NCBI GenBank assembly: GCA_040218415.1
Contig: JAVJRN010000054.1
Location: 1 to 64,000, forward strand
DNA: 64,000 bases
Origin: JAVJRN01 sp040218415
GTDB taxonomy: Bacteria > Bacteroidota > Bacteroidia > Cytophagales > Cyclobacteriaceae
Direction of reading: 5' to 3'
Shown piece after piece: positions 44,464 through 52,045 of the stretch. Position 1 is the stretch's first letter, and each line of letters begins with the position of its first letter. Both the position numbers and the translations under genes were made by a program. Under the pieces are notes generated by a model, which saw nothing but the letters and a program-made list of their open reading frames with translations, did not search any database and was not told the DNA's origin.

Positions 44464-47400
44464 TTACTCTCTGTCAACCAAATCCTTTATAGACCGCAGT
44501 GATTTTTTCAGTTTTGGCTTTAATTGAACTAATTGCTTTGCAACCTCAATAGTAAGAATCAAATCCACTTTTTTCAGAGCTCCAAAACCTAAACTCAGCT
44601 GCTTTACGCTCATTTTAGTTGCCTTTTTAACCAAATGACTGACACTTACATATGATAAAATTCTTTTTGACAAATCAGGTTCTAACTCTATTTTATAGAT
44701 TTCTCTTATTGTCTTTCCAAAAACATCAAACTGCAATAGACTCACCTCTTTCAATATGTCTCTTTCATTACTAAGTCTGGTTAAAACCTCTTTTGCGATT
44801 ATTTGATTGACTTTTGCAATTTCACTCAGCCCCTTAGATATAACGTTAATTTCCAAAGACTTGCATTTACTATACAATTCATTGGATAGGGATTTTACTA
44901 CATCTTCTATTTTGGAATTATTTATTTCATAAAGTTGACTTAGCATCTCAGAAGCCGTATCGAATTGATATTCCTGTTTGAATTTGAAGACTAAACTCTG
45001 AGTTTCCATTTCACCAATCAGCTTTCTGGTTGCGGGTTTATCTATTGACTTTAAAAAGTACGCACATCTTTTGATGCCCTTTAAATCATAATTCTTTGCA
45101 TCTGATCCCAATATTGTGAGATTAATGTCATTAGAGTTAAATATTCCAATTGCGAAACTGGAATTAACACTGGCGATAGCTTTCAATCCATCAGAAAACT
45201 CCTTAAGTGTTGATTTAGTCGAAATTTCTACAATAGAATTGATCGAATAATTGTAGATCTCATATGTGAATTTTTTATTGACTTTATTAAGAGCAATAAA
45301 TCCAGTACAAACCCCTATAAATGGAGTGTCAAGCATTGAAGAATTAAATCGCTCAAGTCCAATTTCCCAAAGGAGTTTACGAGTTTTGTTATAAGCCTTA
45401 GTCTCAATTGAAACTAGTTCATTTAAGGAATGACAAAGAACATCAAACTTGATGTTTTCAACACTCTTAATTAGTGATTCCGTTCTTAATTTGAGGTATA
45501 GGTCATTTATTAAGTCAATTTCAGAAACATTTTTTGCATTCTGAAATTCTTTAAGAGTGCGACTTACTATGTTGATCTTCTGAGTTTCTAAGAAATGGAT
45601 AAAGTTATTTTTATGCACAACGTCACTTAGTAATTCATTAGAAATATGAGAATCAATATTAGCTAGTCTACTAATTGTTATTCCAATCTCTTTATAACTG
45701 CTCTCACCAACCTTTTCTTTAAGTATAGTCTTGCAGCTTTGAAGTAAGGAAATTGTCTTTTCCTTATTAATATTTTTCAGGTAGGTAAAGATTAAGACTA
45801 TTCGTTCAAGATCGAGAGTACCATAATCGAAGCAGTTGATTGTATCAATATTTAAAACCAAACATTCATTTGTTTGAAGGCCTGATTTATCAATAGATTT
45901 TAACCAATGTAAAGTTTCAACTATCCTGAAAACATCAATTTGTTCAATAGGGAATTTAAAAAAGTCAATGGGAATACCATAGAAAAGGGTTTCAATGTAA
46001 TCTTTAAAGCCTTTTCTATTGTGAAGTAAGTGCAAACTATTGGCAACCTGATACGAATTACTTTTTAAAATTTTCTCTATAAGTAATTCAAATTGAAATT
46101 TATTAATGAACCCAGATGATTTTTTTTGATTGTTAATAAACAAATCAGCTTCTAACAATAGCTTTGAAATATCTAAGAAACTATATTCTTCAACTGCGAT
46201 ATTCAATCTATCTGGCTGAAAATTTTTATAAACCGTATCACGACCAAAAGTTTTTAGAATATTAACTGAAACCAGTGCTGCTTTGATGTTAGAGTTTTGT
46301 AATTCCGATTTTAGCAGTTCCTCTGGGTATTGTTCAAAAATATCTGTTGCAAAATGAAGAGATGTCGCTTGGTGTATATTTTTTAGTCCTCGTGAAAATC
46401 TATATAGGGAGGTATTCTGAGATCTATCAATGAGTTCTGTTTTAATGCTTTCAATAAAATTTTTGAAATTATCTAATTTATTAAGCTGCAAAAGTCCCTC
46501 AGTTAAGCTCAGAAATTCTTCTTGTAGAGCTATTCTTTTTAAATGCTCAGGTAGATATTCTTTTATCAATATCTCGTAGAGTGTTTTATTCTTTTTTTGC
46601 GACTGGTTAATATAGAATGTGATTGCTGAAAATTGAATATCATCAGATCTATTTGAAAAATATTCAGGAAGCTTTTGATTAAACTCTTCAAGACGATTAG
46701 GTAAGTGCAAATTAATTAAGGTTGATAATTCAATTAGAGAATATATAAATGAACTATCAGAGTTGAAAAATTCTTTCAGTCTCTCGTTTTCAATAATTAT
46801 TACTTGTAAATATTCGGCTAATACATCTGGGCATACCTTTTCACTTATTCTTAAAAAATCACGTAAAGGCTTAGAACTAGACGGAAGAAATTTGAAATTA
46901 TTTGGATCCGAATAATATCTAAAAAAATCTACTTTAGTTATATCCCTTGTGAGTAGTGCTGTTAATAATTTATATGCTGAGTTAGTATATAATGATTTTA
47001 TGATCGTTGGCGACTCACTAAAGCTTGTTACAGTTAGGTACTTTGTAAATGCGGTGATTTCAAATTCCAAAATTTGAAACTCATTGAAATTTTTACTTTT
47101 TAATAAGCTCTTAACGAGCAATCGCGCAAAATCTGAATGATATAAATTGTAGTAATCAGAATTGGAATTGTCTGCGATTAAATGATTCTCTTTTATAAAG
47201 AACTGAGCGTTTGATATTTCACTGATGTATTCATAATTGAGCGGTATTTCATATTGATTTATTATTGCAAACTCTTTCAAGTCCTTATACTTTTTTTCAA
47301 TGTATTTTGACCGCAGCAATTCATCTATACTTGAATAGATGCCTATTTCATCACCTGATGATTGAATGTTTTTTAAGTATTCATACAGGAATAAAAAATT

Positions 47401-48735
47401 CCTGCCTGTAGCTTTAATAAGTAAATTAAGATCCAGGGGCTCTGATGTAAATGTCCTTACTATACCAAGATATTTTTCAGAAAAATCTGCGTGTTTATTA
47501 AACTCAAGCCTTTTTTCTTCGACATATTCATTGTTGAATATTTCATCTGATTCATTTTCAAATGCCCTATCAATAATTCGACTCTCAATTATGAATTTAA
47601 CGTTCGGGTATTTTTTCTTATAAATAAGTACCTCATTGATGAGGGATAGATTTTGATGTGCGTTAGTTATTAAACAAAATACATTACTATTTTCTCTACC
47701 TATTTTCTCTAGTTTTAATTCATCATACCTAGTTTGCGCATTAAGCTTTATAAATAAGGTTATATAACCTTCTTTTTCAAAGCTTGATGCAATTTGACGA
47801 GCCAATACAGTTTTTCCTTGTGCGGATTTGCCTGTCAGTAGGACAAAATTCCGACTTGGTGAGTATAACAACTGATCAGTAATTTCCTGTATAAGTTGCT
47901 TCTCGTAGTTTGTGAAATAAAAACTGTCCGAAGTAATAGAAAATGCATAGTCTTCAAATTTCAGAAACTTACCGTAGCTTCTGTTTTCTTTAAAGCTTCT
48001 TCTAGCAATTTCTTTGAACACAATGTGGTCAAAATCCTTAAATTCAAATCCTCCATAATAGCTATTTCCTTCAAGTTTTCTTTCAAGTTGATCTTTAAAC
48101 TCATGTAACACAACCATCTCTAAACCATTGAGAGTTAAGAATTCAGGTTCTATTGTGTTTATTACCGTCTTGCATTTTTTTTGTAAAACTTCAGTTATCT
48201 CTGTGTTACCCAAAAGGTTGAATTTCCAACTAATTCTACCTAAAAAGTCAATCCAATCGGCCTCTGAAAAAGCTTTTATAAGTTCATAATTTCCTGTATC
48301 TCGAAGGTTCTTTTTATTGTAATGAGGTAATATCGTTTCTTTTACTTTTTCAATTATTGTTGTGTTGTATATTTCATTTTGTAAATAGTATAGAATGGAA
48401 TTGGTTAGGTTTTTATTATCAGACTCCCTTATTCCTGCTGTTGAATAAAATGATAATGATAATTGACCAGGGCGAAAATTTATGTAGGAATCGAGAAAAT
48501 TTATTAAGGTATTTTTGATTTCTTCACTGTTGATTGAATGAGGATCTTTATAATTTTTCACTTCCTCAATTCCATGTTCATCATTTATTTTATGATAAAC
48601 ATCACCTATCATTTCTGTGGCAATAAACACTTTTGCCTCTTTTCCATGCTCTATTATAGCATCAAGAAAAATTTCAATCGCCCTCAGGGTTTGTAGCTTA
48701 AACCCCTTTCCTGATTGAGTTTCTATTTTTCTCAT
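44464..48735 (-). CDS. Large P-loop NTPase with Cap4-like nuclease domain and helical repeats (Avs-like)
   Basis: The 1423-residue protein is intact. Residues 1-210 resemble the DUF4297/Cap4 nuclease family: an L-Q-T-L-R-A-I-E helix, E41 and D45 in A-T-E-M-I-G-D-V, and E58-V-K60, fitting a PD-(D/E)xK site. After a linker, G-K-S-A-Q-G-K-T (302-309) is a Walker A motif; the Walker B position reads V-F-C-L-I-T-N-A-H (352-360), with Asn for the first acidic residue. The remaining 900 residues are helical repeats with a recurring L-x-x-L-x-x-I-x-x-x-N/D pattern. Effector, NTPase and repeat sensor are the plan of Avs antiphage proteins. The assignment is inference; a different STAND or AAA-like family is possible. 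Confidence 0.75.
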   Translation of the reverse strand: MRKIETQSGKGFKLQTLRAIEIFLDAIIEHGKEAKVFIATEMIGDVYHKINDEHGIEEVKNYKDPHSINSEEIKNTLINFLDSYINFRPGQLSLSFYSTAGIRESDNKNLTNSILYYLQNEIYNTTIIEKVKETILPHYNKKNLRDTGNYELIKAFSEADWIDFLGRISWKFNLLGNTEITEVLQKKCKTVINTIEPEFLTLNGLEMVVLHEFKDQLERKLEGNSYYGGFEFKDFDHIVFKEIARRSFKENRSYGKFLKFEDYAFSITSDSFYFTNYEKQLIQEITDQLLYSPSRNFVLLTGKSAQGKTVLARQIASSFEKEGYITLFIKLNAQTRYDELKLEKIGRENSNVFCLITNAHQNLSLINEVLIYKKKYPNVKFIIESRIIDRAFENESDEIFNNEYVEEKRLEFNKHADFSEKYLGIVRTFTSEPLDLNLLIKATGRNFLFLYEYLKNIQSSGDEIGIYSSIDELLRSKYIEKKYKDLKEFAIINQYEIPLNYEYISEISNAQFFIKENHLIADNSNSDYYNLYHSDFARLLVKSLLKSKNFNEFQILEFEITAFTKYLTVTSFSESPTIIKSLYTNSAYKLLTALLTRDITKVDFFRYYSDPNNFKFLPSSSKPLRDFLRISEKVCPDVLAEYLQVIIIENERLKEFFNSDSSFIYSLIELSTLINLHLPNRLEEFNQKLPEYFSNRSDDIQFSAITFYINQSQKKNKTLYEILIKEYLPEHLKRIALQEEFLSLTEGLLQLNKLDNFKNFIESIKTELIDRSQNTSLYRFSRGLKNIHQATSLHFATDIFEQYPEELLKSELQNSNIKAALVSVNILKTFGRDTVYKNFQPDRLNIAVEEYSFLDISKLLLEADLFINNQKKSSGFINKFQFELLIEKILKSNSYQVANSLHLLHNRKGFKDYIETLFYGIPIDFFKFPIEQIDVFRIVETLHWLKSIDKSGLQTNECLVLNIDTINCFDYGTLDLERIVLIFTYLKNINKEKTISLLQSCKTILKEKVGESSYKEIGITISRLANIDSHISNELLSDVVHKNNFIHFLETQKINIVSRTLKEFQNAKNVSEIDLINDLYLKLRTESLIKSVENIKFDVLCHSLNELVSIETKAYNKTRKLLWEIGLERFNSSMLDTPFIGVCTGFIALNKVNKKFTYEIYNYSINSIVEISTKSTLKEFSDGLKAIASVNSSFAIGIFNSNDINLTILGSDAKNYDLKGIKRCAYFLKSIDKPATRKLIGEMETQSLVFKFKQEYQFDTASEMLSQLYEINNSKIEDVVKSLSNELYSKCKSLEINVISKGLSEIAKVNQIIAKEVLTRLSNERDILKEVSLLQFDVFGKTIREIYKIELEPDLSKRILSYVSVSHLVKKATKMSVKQLSLGFGALKKVDLILTIEVAKQLVQLKPKLKKSLRSIKDLVDRE

Positions 48736-48799
48736 TTATTGGATTTAATATTTCAGGTGCGGAATTGTGTATAATCAGTAACAGTCGTCGTTATCCGTT

Positions 48800-48895
48800 T
48801 TATATTTTGAATAAATCTAATGGATTTTGGATGCGGAACAAACCATTGACAGCTATATGTGTATAAATCTCTGTGGTGCGACTAGAGCTATTGTT
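48800..48895 (-). pseudogene. Tyrosine recombinase 3' end, copy A
   Basis: Read on the minus strand from 48895, the frame gives N-N-S-S-S-R-T-T-E-I-Y-T-H, then I-A-V-N-G-L-F-R-I-Q-N-P-L-D and a TAA stop at 48800-48802. S-R-T-T-E-I-Y-T-H carries the catalytic tyrosine of Bacteroidota tyrosine recombinases, and the P-L-D ending is typical of the family. Only this tail of the gene is left. Directly upstream in the transcript sense lies the hsdR fragment. Confidence 0.75.
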
Positions 48896-48981
48896 TTCTA
48901 TATTGTATTAATCAGTCTTACAAGCAAGTCCCCTATCACCCACTTTAAAAACTCATCATTGACAGGCACCAGACATACTTG
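48800..48981. repeat. Direct repeat copy A (hsdR/integrase chimera)
   Basis: This 182-base stretch is repeated in the same orientation at 50959-51145. The middle part (about 48800-48890) is nearly identical to copy B; the part beyond is diverged but alignable. Read on the minus strand it joins an hsdR segment to an integrase 3' end. The two copies are offset by 2.16 kb and flank the HTH/nucleotidyltransferase module. Confidence 0.88.
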
Positions 48982-49235
48982 ATTTTCGGAAAGTAAAATG
49001 ACACGAAGCTTATAGATTACTTCATCCGCCAATTCATTTCGTTTTCGAATTTCTTGATTCTACCGGATCAATGCTGAGCGCACTTCAGACTCCACCAACG
49101 CCTCGTTAATGCCTCTTCCTAATTCAGATGCAGAGCGATATTGCCAACTAGTACAGTAGGATATCTTAGGTTCTTCTCCTGTGTTTGCATTGAGATTAGT
49201 GCCGCTTAGCTGATGGGTAATGTATATTCTACGCG
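48898..49235 (-). pseudogene. hsdR fragment (type I restriction subunit R, N-terminal part)
   Basis: Minus-strand reading gives W-Q-Y-R-S-A-S-E-L-G-R-G-I-N-E-A-L, then V-R-S-A-L-I-R, a TAG at 49070-49072, then A-D-E-V-I-Y-K-L-R-V-I-L-L-S and E-F-L-K-W-V-I-G-D-L-L-V-R-L-I. These match the conserved opening of one large HsdR group from memory (A-L-I-R-L-N-P-E-I, A-D-E-V-I-Y-K-L-R-A-I, E-E-F-x-x-W-L-x-G, V-R-L-I-D-F). It breaks off at a TAG at 48898-48900. No hsdM or hsdS gene is in the window. Confidence 0.72.
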
Positions 49236-49245
49236 GTAAAGTTCA

Positions 49246-49941
49246 TTAAATCCCATTGGTGATATTCTTTAGTTTGGACATGATTAGACCGAAGCGCTGA
49301 TCTTGTGCTTCATGAAATAAGTTGCCAATGATAGCTTCCTGTAATTGTGAGCTTTTCATGATTTTGGAAGCGCATGCTATCAAATACTCTTTTACCGTTT
49401 TTTTCGAATTGGCAACCTGATCAGCTAAATCAGAAACATGATTCAGTAAATAAACAATGTCCTCAAAATCATGGCTGGCATACAGGTCCCTGATACCACG
49501 ATCAAAGAAGGCGTCAAACTTTGTAGCTAAGAAATAAGGTAATGGTAAAAGCTTGATCAATAACTCTTCCAGATCATAGTGCAAGGCTTGGTCAAAGCCC
49601 AGCTCAAACCATCGATTGCCGGGTGCCCAACCCACGGGTATGGTGGACATCACATCTACTAGGACATCTTCATACCGAAATCGGCAAACCACCGAATCGT
49701 TTGCGGATTGGATAAAACCACGTTTTATCAACTCCTCCCGCAAAGCTTCTAGTTCTCCTATAATGGCAATCTCCATGGTCAAGTCTAGGTCTTTTGTGGG
49801 GCGAACATCATCTGCCGATGGATCATCGATCTACAAACTGACCACTGCACCTCCTACATAAACCACTTGGTCATTCAGATCGCCTAAAGCAGTTGCGATC
49901 TTCTTCGTGACTGCCCGATTGATTTGTGTGTTCTTTAGCAT
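49246..49941 (-). pseudogene. AbiEii-like nucleotidyltransferase, broken by an in-frame TAG
   Basis: From the ATG at 49941 the frame reads through V-V-Y-V-G-G-A-V-V-S-L, then a TAG at 49831-49833, and continues without shift as I-D-D-P-S-A-D-D-V-R-P-T-K-D-L-D-L-T. The G-G-A-V and K-D-L-D-L pair is the nucleotidyltransferase active site of the AbiEii-type toxins. The stop replaces what was probably a tyrosine codon. The rest to 49246 is open, with 178 residues from a downstream Met. Its start lies seven bases inside the HTH gene, so the two formed a coupled pair. Confidence 0.8.
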
Positions 49942-50447
49942 ATTCGCTTTTTGAGTTCTTCTACCGCGATGTTTCGCTCACGTGCCCTACCTACTCTGAG
50001 TGCGTCACACAAAGCCATTACTTCATAAAATGCCGGATCTTTGAGGCAGGCCGTTGGTACGCTTGGATAAAGAGGCTCTATGGCCTGACCTCTCACCTTT
50101 CCTTCATAGTGCGGCCATACATAAGGTGCATCACTCATGATCTCCTCACTCAGCGGTGGCGCAGCATGTGCTGTAGGCACTCCTCTCACCAATGCGCCAG
50201 GTTGCTGTGGATAGACATACCGAAGACCGTATTGCAAAAAATCCATCAAGGCTTGGCGCATGAGGTGCTTCTTGTTCTGAAACAATAACCCTGCAATGGA
50301 GGAACGGTTGAGGCTCTCGCTCACCTCACTGGCGCTGATCTCCAGTTCTTGGGAAAGATCTTTCATGGTCCAGGACTCCTCGCCTCTGATGGCGATTTTG
50401 AGTAGAATGACAATGTCTTGCGGCCGCATACCACTGTGTTTTTTCAT
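49935..50447 (-). CDS. Winged-helix/HTH protein, partner of the nucleotidyltransferase
   Basis: The 170-residue protein begins with a helix-turn-helix (R-P-Q-D-I-V-I-L-L-K-I-A, then W-T-M-K-D-L-S-Q-E-L-E-I-S-A-S-E-V-S near 27-44), followed by a basic helix and a C-terminal region ending in a charged helix. It resembles a MarR-like or antitoxin-type regulator. The overlap with the nucleotidyltransferase start, and a near-perfect palindrome upstream, suggest it represses its own operon. Base composition is richer in G and C than the neighbours. It appears intact, although its partner is broken. Confidence 0.75.
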   Translation of the reverse strand: MKKHSGMRPQDIVILLKIAIRGEESWTMKDLSQELEISASEVSESLNRSSIAGLLFQNKKHLMRQALMDFLQYGLRYVYPQQPGALVRGVPTAHAAPPLSEEIMSDAPYVWPHYEGKVRGQAIEPLYPSVPTACLKDPAFYEVMALCDALRVGRARERNIAVEELKKRIC

Positions 50448-50492
50448 TGCATGGGTGTTTTGGTATCCAGTAAAGGTAGGCTTTAAATTCTT

Positions 50493-50511
50493 AATTCGCG
50501 AATCGCGAATT
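50493..50511. promoter_or_regulatory. Palindromic operator upstream of the HTH gene
   Basis: AATTCGCGA and TCGCGAATT form perfect nine-base arms around a single central base. The site lies 46 bases upstream of the HTH start codon at 50447, where a repressor would block transcription. CpG-rich half-sites are rare in the surrounding AT-rich sequence. Confidence 0.6.
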
Positions 50512-50603
50512 GCAAAACCATCGTCTATGCGGGATGATGTAATGCGCTACGCTTTTGAGTTCGTTTAGGCTCATCTGAAAATATTCGTTGAAGAATATTG
50601 AAG

Positions 50604-50913
50604 CTACATTATTAATTTTTCATAATAGTCCTTTAATATCCTCTTATGTTCATCCAACACATCGGGTAAACGATTTTAATGAAGAATCCCTGAAAATTAT
50701 CGAACATATAGAAGCCCAATGAGAGTGCCAGAAGTCAATATAAATGTATGTTCCAGAGTATTTCCCAAGTTTGATTTTACTATCGTCTGAGATATAAAAC
50801 TCCAGTTCCGAAGCGTTCCTACCAATCAGTTCCGATTGGTATTCAGTCTGAGAATACAAGGAAGTTCCCAGTGATATGAAGGCTATTAATGTAATTGTTT
50901 TTAATTTAATCAT
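50604..50913 (-). pseudogene. TlpA/thioredoxin-like fragment
   Basis: Reading the minus strand from an ATG at 50913 gives a signal-peptide-like start (K-L-K-T-I-T-L-I-A-F-I-S, then Y-S-Q) and a segment Y-I-Y-I-D-F-W-H-S-H-W-A-S that matches the strand before the active site in TlpA-like thioredoxins (I-D-F-W-A-S-W-C-G-P-C). The C-x-x-C is absent. The frame ends at 50650; a shift to another frame would continue as L-P-D-V-L-D-E-H-K-R-I-L-K-D-Y-Y to a stop at 50604. I take it as a decayed gene fragment. Confidence 0.5.
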
Positions 50914-50958
50914 TGAAGTTAAGAACCAAACAACAAACACTAGTGGTCGTGATCTTGC

Positions 50959-51145
50959 TTATATTTTGAATAAATCTAATGGATTTTGGATACGGAACAA
51001 ACCATTGACAGCTATTATGTGTATAAATCTCTGTGGTGCGACTAGCGCTATTTCCTGCTATGTTATCGAAATCAATCAGTCTGATAAGCAAGTCCCCTAT
51101 CATCCACATGAAAAATTCCTCTTTGGCAAGTATCAGACAGACTTG
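50959..51145. repeat. Direct repeat copy B (hsdR/integrase chimera)
   Basis: This is the second copy of the unit at 48800-48981. Minus-strand reading gives E-E-F-F-M-W-M-I-G-D-L-L-I-R-L-I-D-F-D-N-I (hsdR-like) running straight into N-S-A-S-R-T-T-E-I-Y-T-H (integrase-like). One extra base after T-H shifts the frame; allowing for it, the integrase tail I-A-V-N-G-L-F-R-I-Q-N-P-L-D and its stop at 50959-50961 are the same as in copy A. Both parts are therefore inactive remains. The 160 bases beyond (to 51308) contain no gene that I can see. Confidence 0.85.
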
Positions 51146-51308
51146 TCTTGAAATAGATTTAAATGGAAGAGTGTGAAAATGAAATAAGCAAGTAAAGCCA
51201 GTTGCGGACAAGTCAGGTCAAGGTCAATCGCTCCTGCCGCCCGTTAGTAAGTTTGTTTTGATCCGCCCCAAAGTCAATTTAGGTTGAAAATATCGAATGA
51301 TTAAAAAA

Positions 51309-51689
51309 TTACTCCGCTTGGGCTTGCTCGGTCATAAGCAGTGCTCGCACCTTTTCCACAGCATCAGTGAATTCCTTGATTCCCACAGGTTTTTTAATAA
51401 ACGCTACTGCTTCAAGGTCGATCACTCGCTCTTTATAATTTGGGTTTGCTGAAATCACAACAATTTTTGGGGGACGCACCAAAGAATCCATAATCTCAAT
51501 ACCATTGAACTCCGGCATATCAATATCTAAAAAAAGGAGATCGGGTTTATCTAAAATTATTCCAGCAGCGCCTTTTATAGGATCATTATATGTATTTACT
51601 AAATCCAGCTCGTTAACTTTTTTTGATAGGTTCTCTATCATCAAAATGGACATTGGATCGTCATCAATAGATATGGCCTTTAATTTCAT
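51309..51689 (-). CDS. Single-domain response regulator (receiver)
   Basis: I start at the ATG at 51689, where the receiver fold begins (K-L-K-A-I-S-I-D-D-D-P); an upstream in-frame Met at 51776 adds an unrelated stretch. The 126 residues include the acidic cluster D9-D10-D11, the phosphoacceptor in F-L-D-I-D-M-P-E near 54, and the conserved lysine in A-F-I-K-K-P near 104. No output domain is attached, so it acts by protein contact or phosphotransfer. No histidine kinase gene is nearby. It lies at the right edge of the island next to the gltBD operon. Confidence 0.85.
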   Translation of the reverse strand: MKLKAISIDDDPMSILMIENLSKKVNELDLVNTYNDPIKGAAGIILDKPDLLFLDIDMPEFNGIEIMDSLVRPPKIVVISANPNYKERVIDLEAVAFIKKPVGIKEFTDAVEKVRALLMTEQAQAE

Positions 51690-52045
51690 CTTCGTTTTTA
51701 ATTCAAGTTCAAATATCACATATCGTCTTGTTTTTACAATGATAATTTCGGTAAACGATCCTTTATCACATATCAAACCTTCTAATTGGTTGTTGAATCC
51801 CCATTAAATTTCACATATCGTTCAAATGAAAGACACCTGTGATTGATGTTAGTATTTTACAAATCTCACAAAATTATTATTCCATAAATACAAGCTTTTA
51901 AATATCGCATCGGAAAAAAAGCTTTTTATTATGTTTTTTGCAATAATATTCTCTTTTAATTAGATAAGTTAGTTGAATATTTCAATTAAGGTGCGATATT
52001 CCGTATTTTCGTGTTCAACATTAACCAGAATCAAAATTATACATC
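51690..52045. other. Intergenic region with probable gltB promoter
   Basis: This 356-base AT-rich stretch lies between the divergent receiver gene and gltB. TATTTTCG at 52004-52011 differs from TAnnTTTG at one base and would start transcription about 28 bases before the gltB ATG. I saw no convincing -33 element, open frame or repeat. Confidence 0.4.

Larger units (their letters stand above)
44020..51300. mobile_element. Degraded genomic island beside the tRNA gene
   Basis: This span holds a tyrosine-recombinase fragment next to the tRNA, one large intact candidate defence gene, two direct copies of an hsdR/integrase chimera, a broken nucleotidyltransferase with its HTH partner, and a thioredoxin-like fragment. 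Flanking genes are ordinary core genes. The HTH/nucleotidyltransferase module is visibly richer in G and C than the surrounding sequence. I found no repeat of the tRNA 3' end at the far edge, so the right boundary is estimated from where core genes resume. Confidence 0.7.

Noticed and set aside
47896..48108. Plus-strand frame inside the large NTPase gene
   Set aside because: It is an antisense shadow of a well-supported coding region.
49616..49861. Plus-strand frame of 81 codons
   Set aside because: It is antisense to the nucleotidyltransferase pseudogene, which has the clear family motifs.
50906..51211. 101-codon minus-strand frame
   Set aside because: It spans repeat copy B and mixes hsdR and integrase fragments with a frame shift, so it is not a real gene.
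43946..51300. Direct repeat of the tRNA 3' end as a right-hand attachment site
   Set aside because: I searched the region near 51150-51310 by eye for the tRNA tail and found no match.
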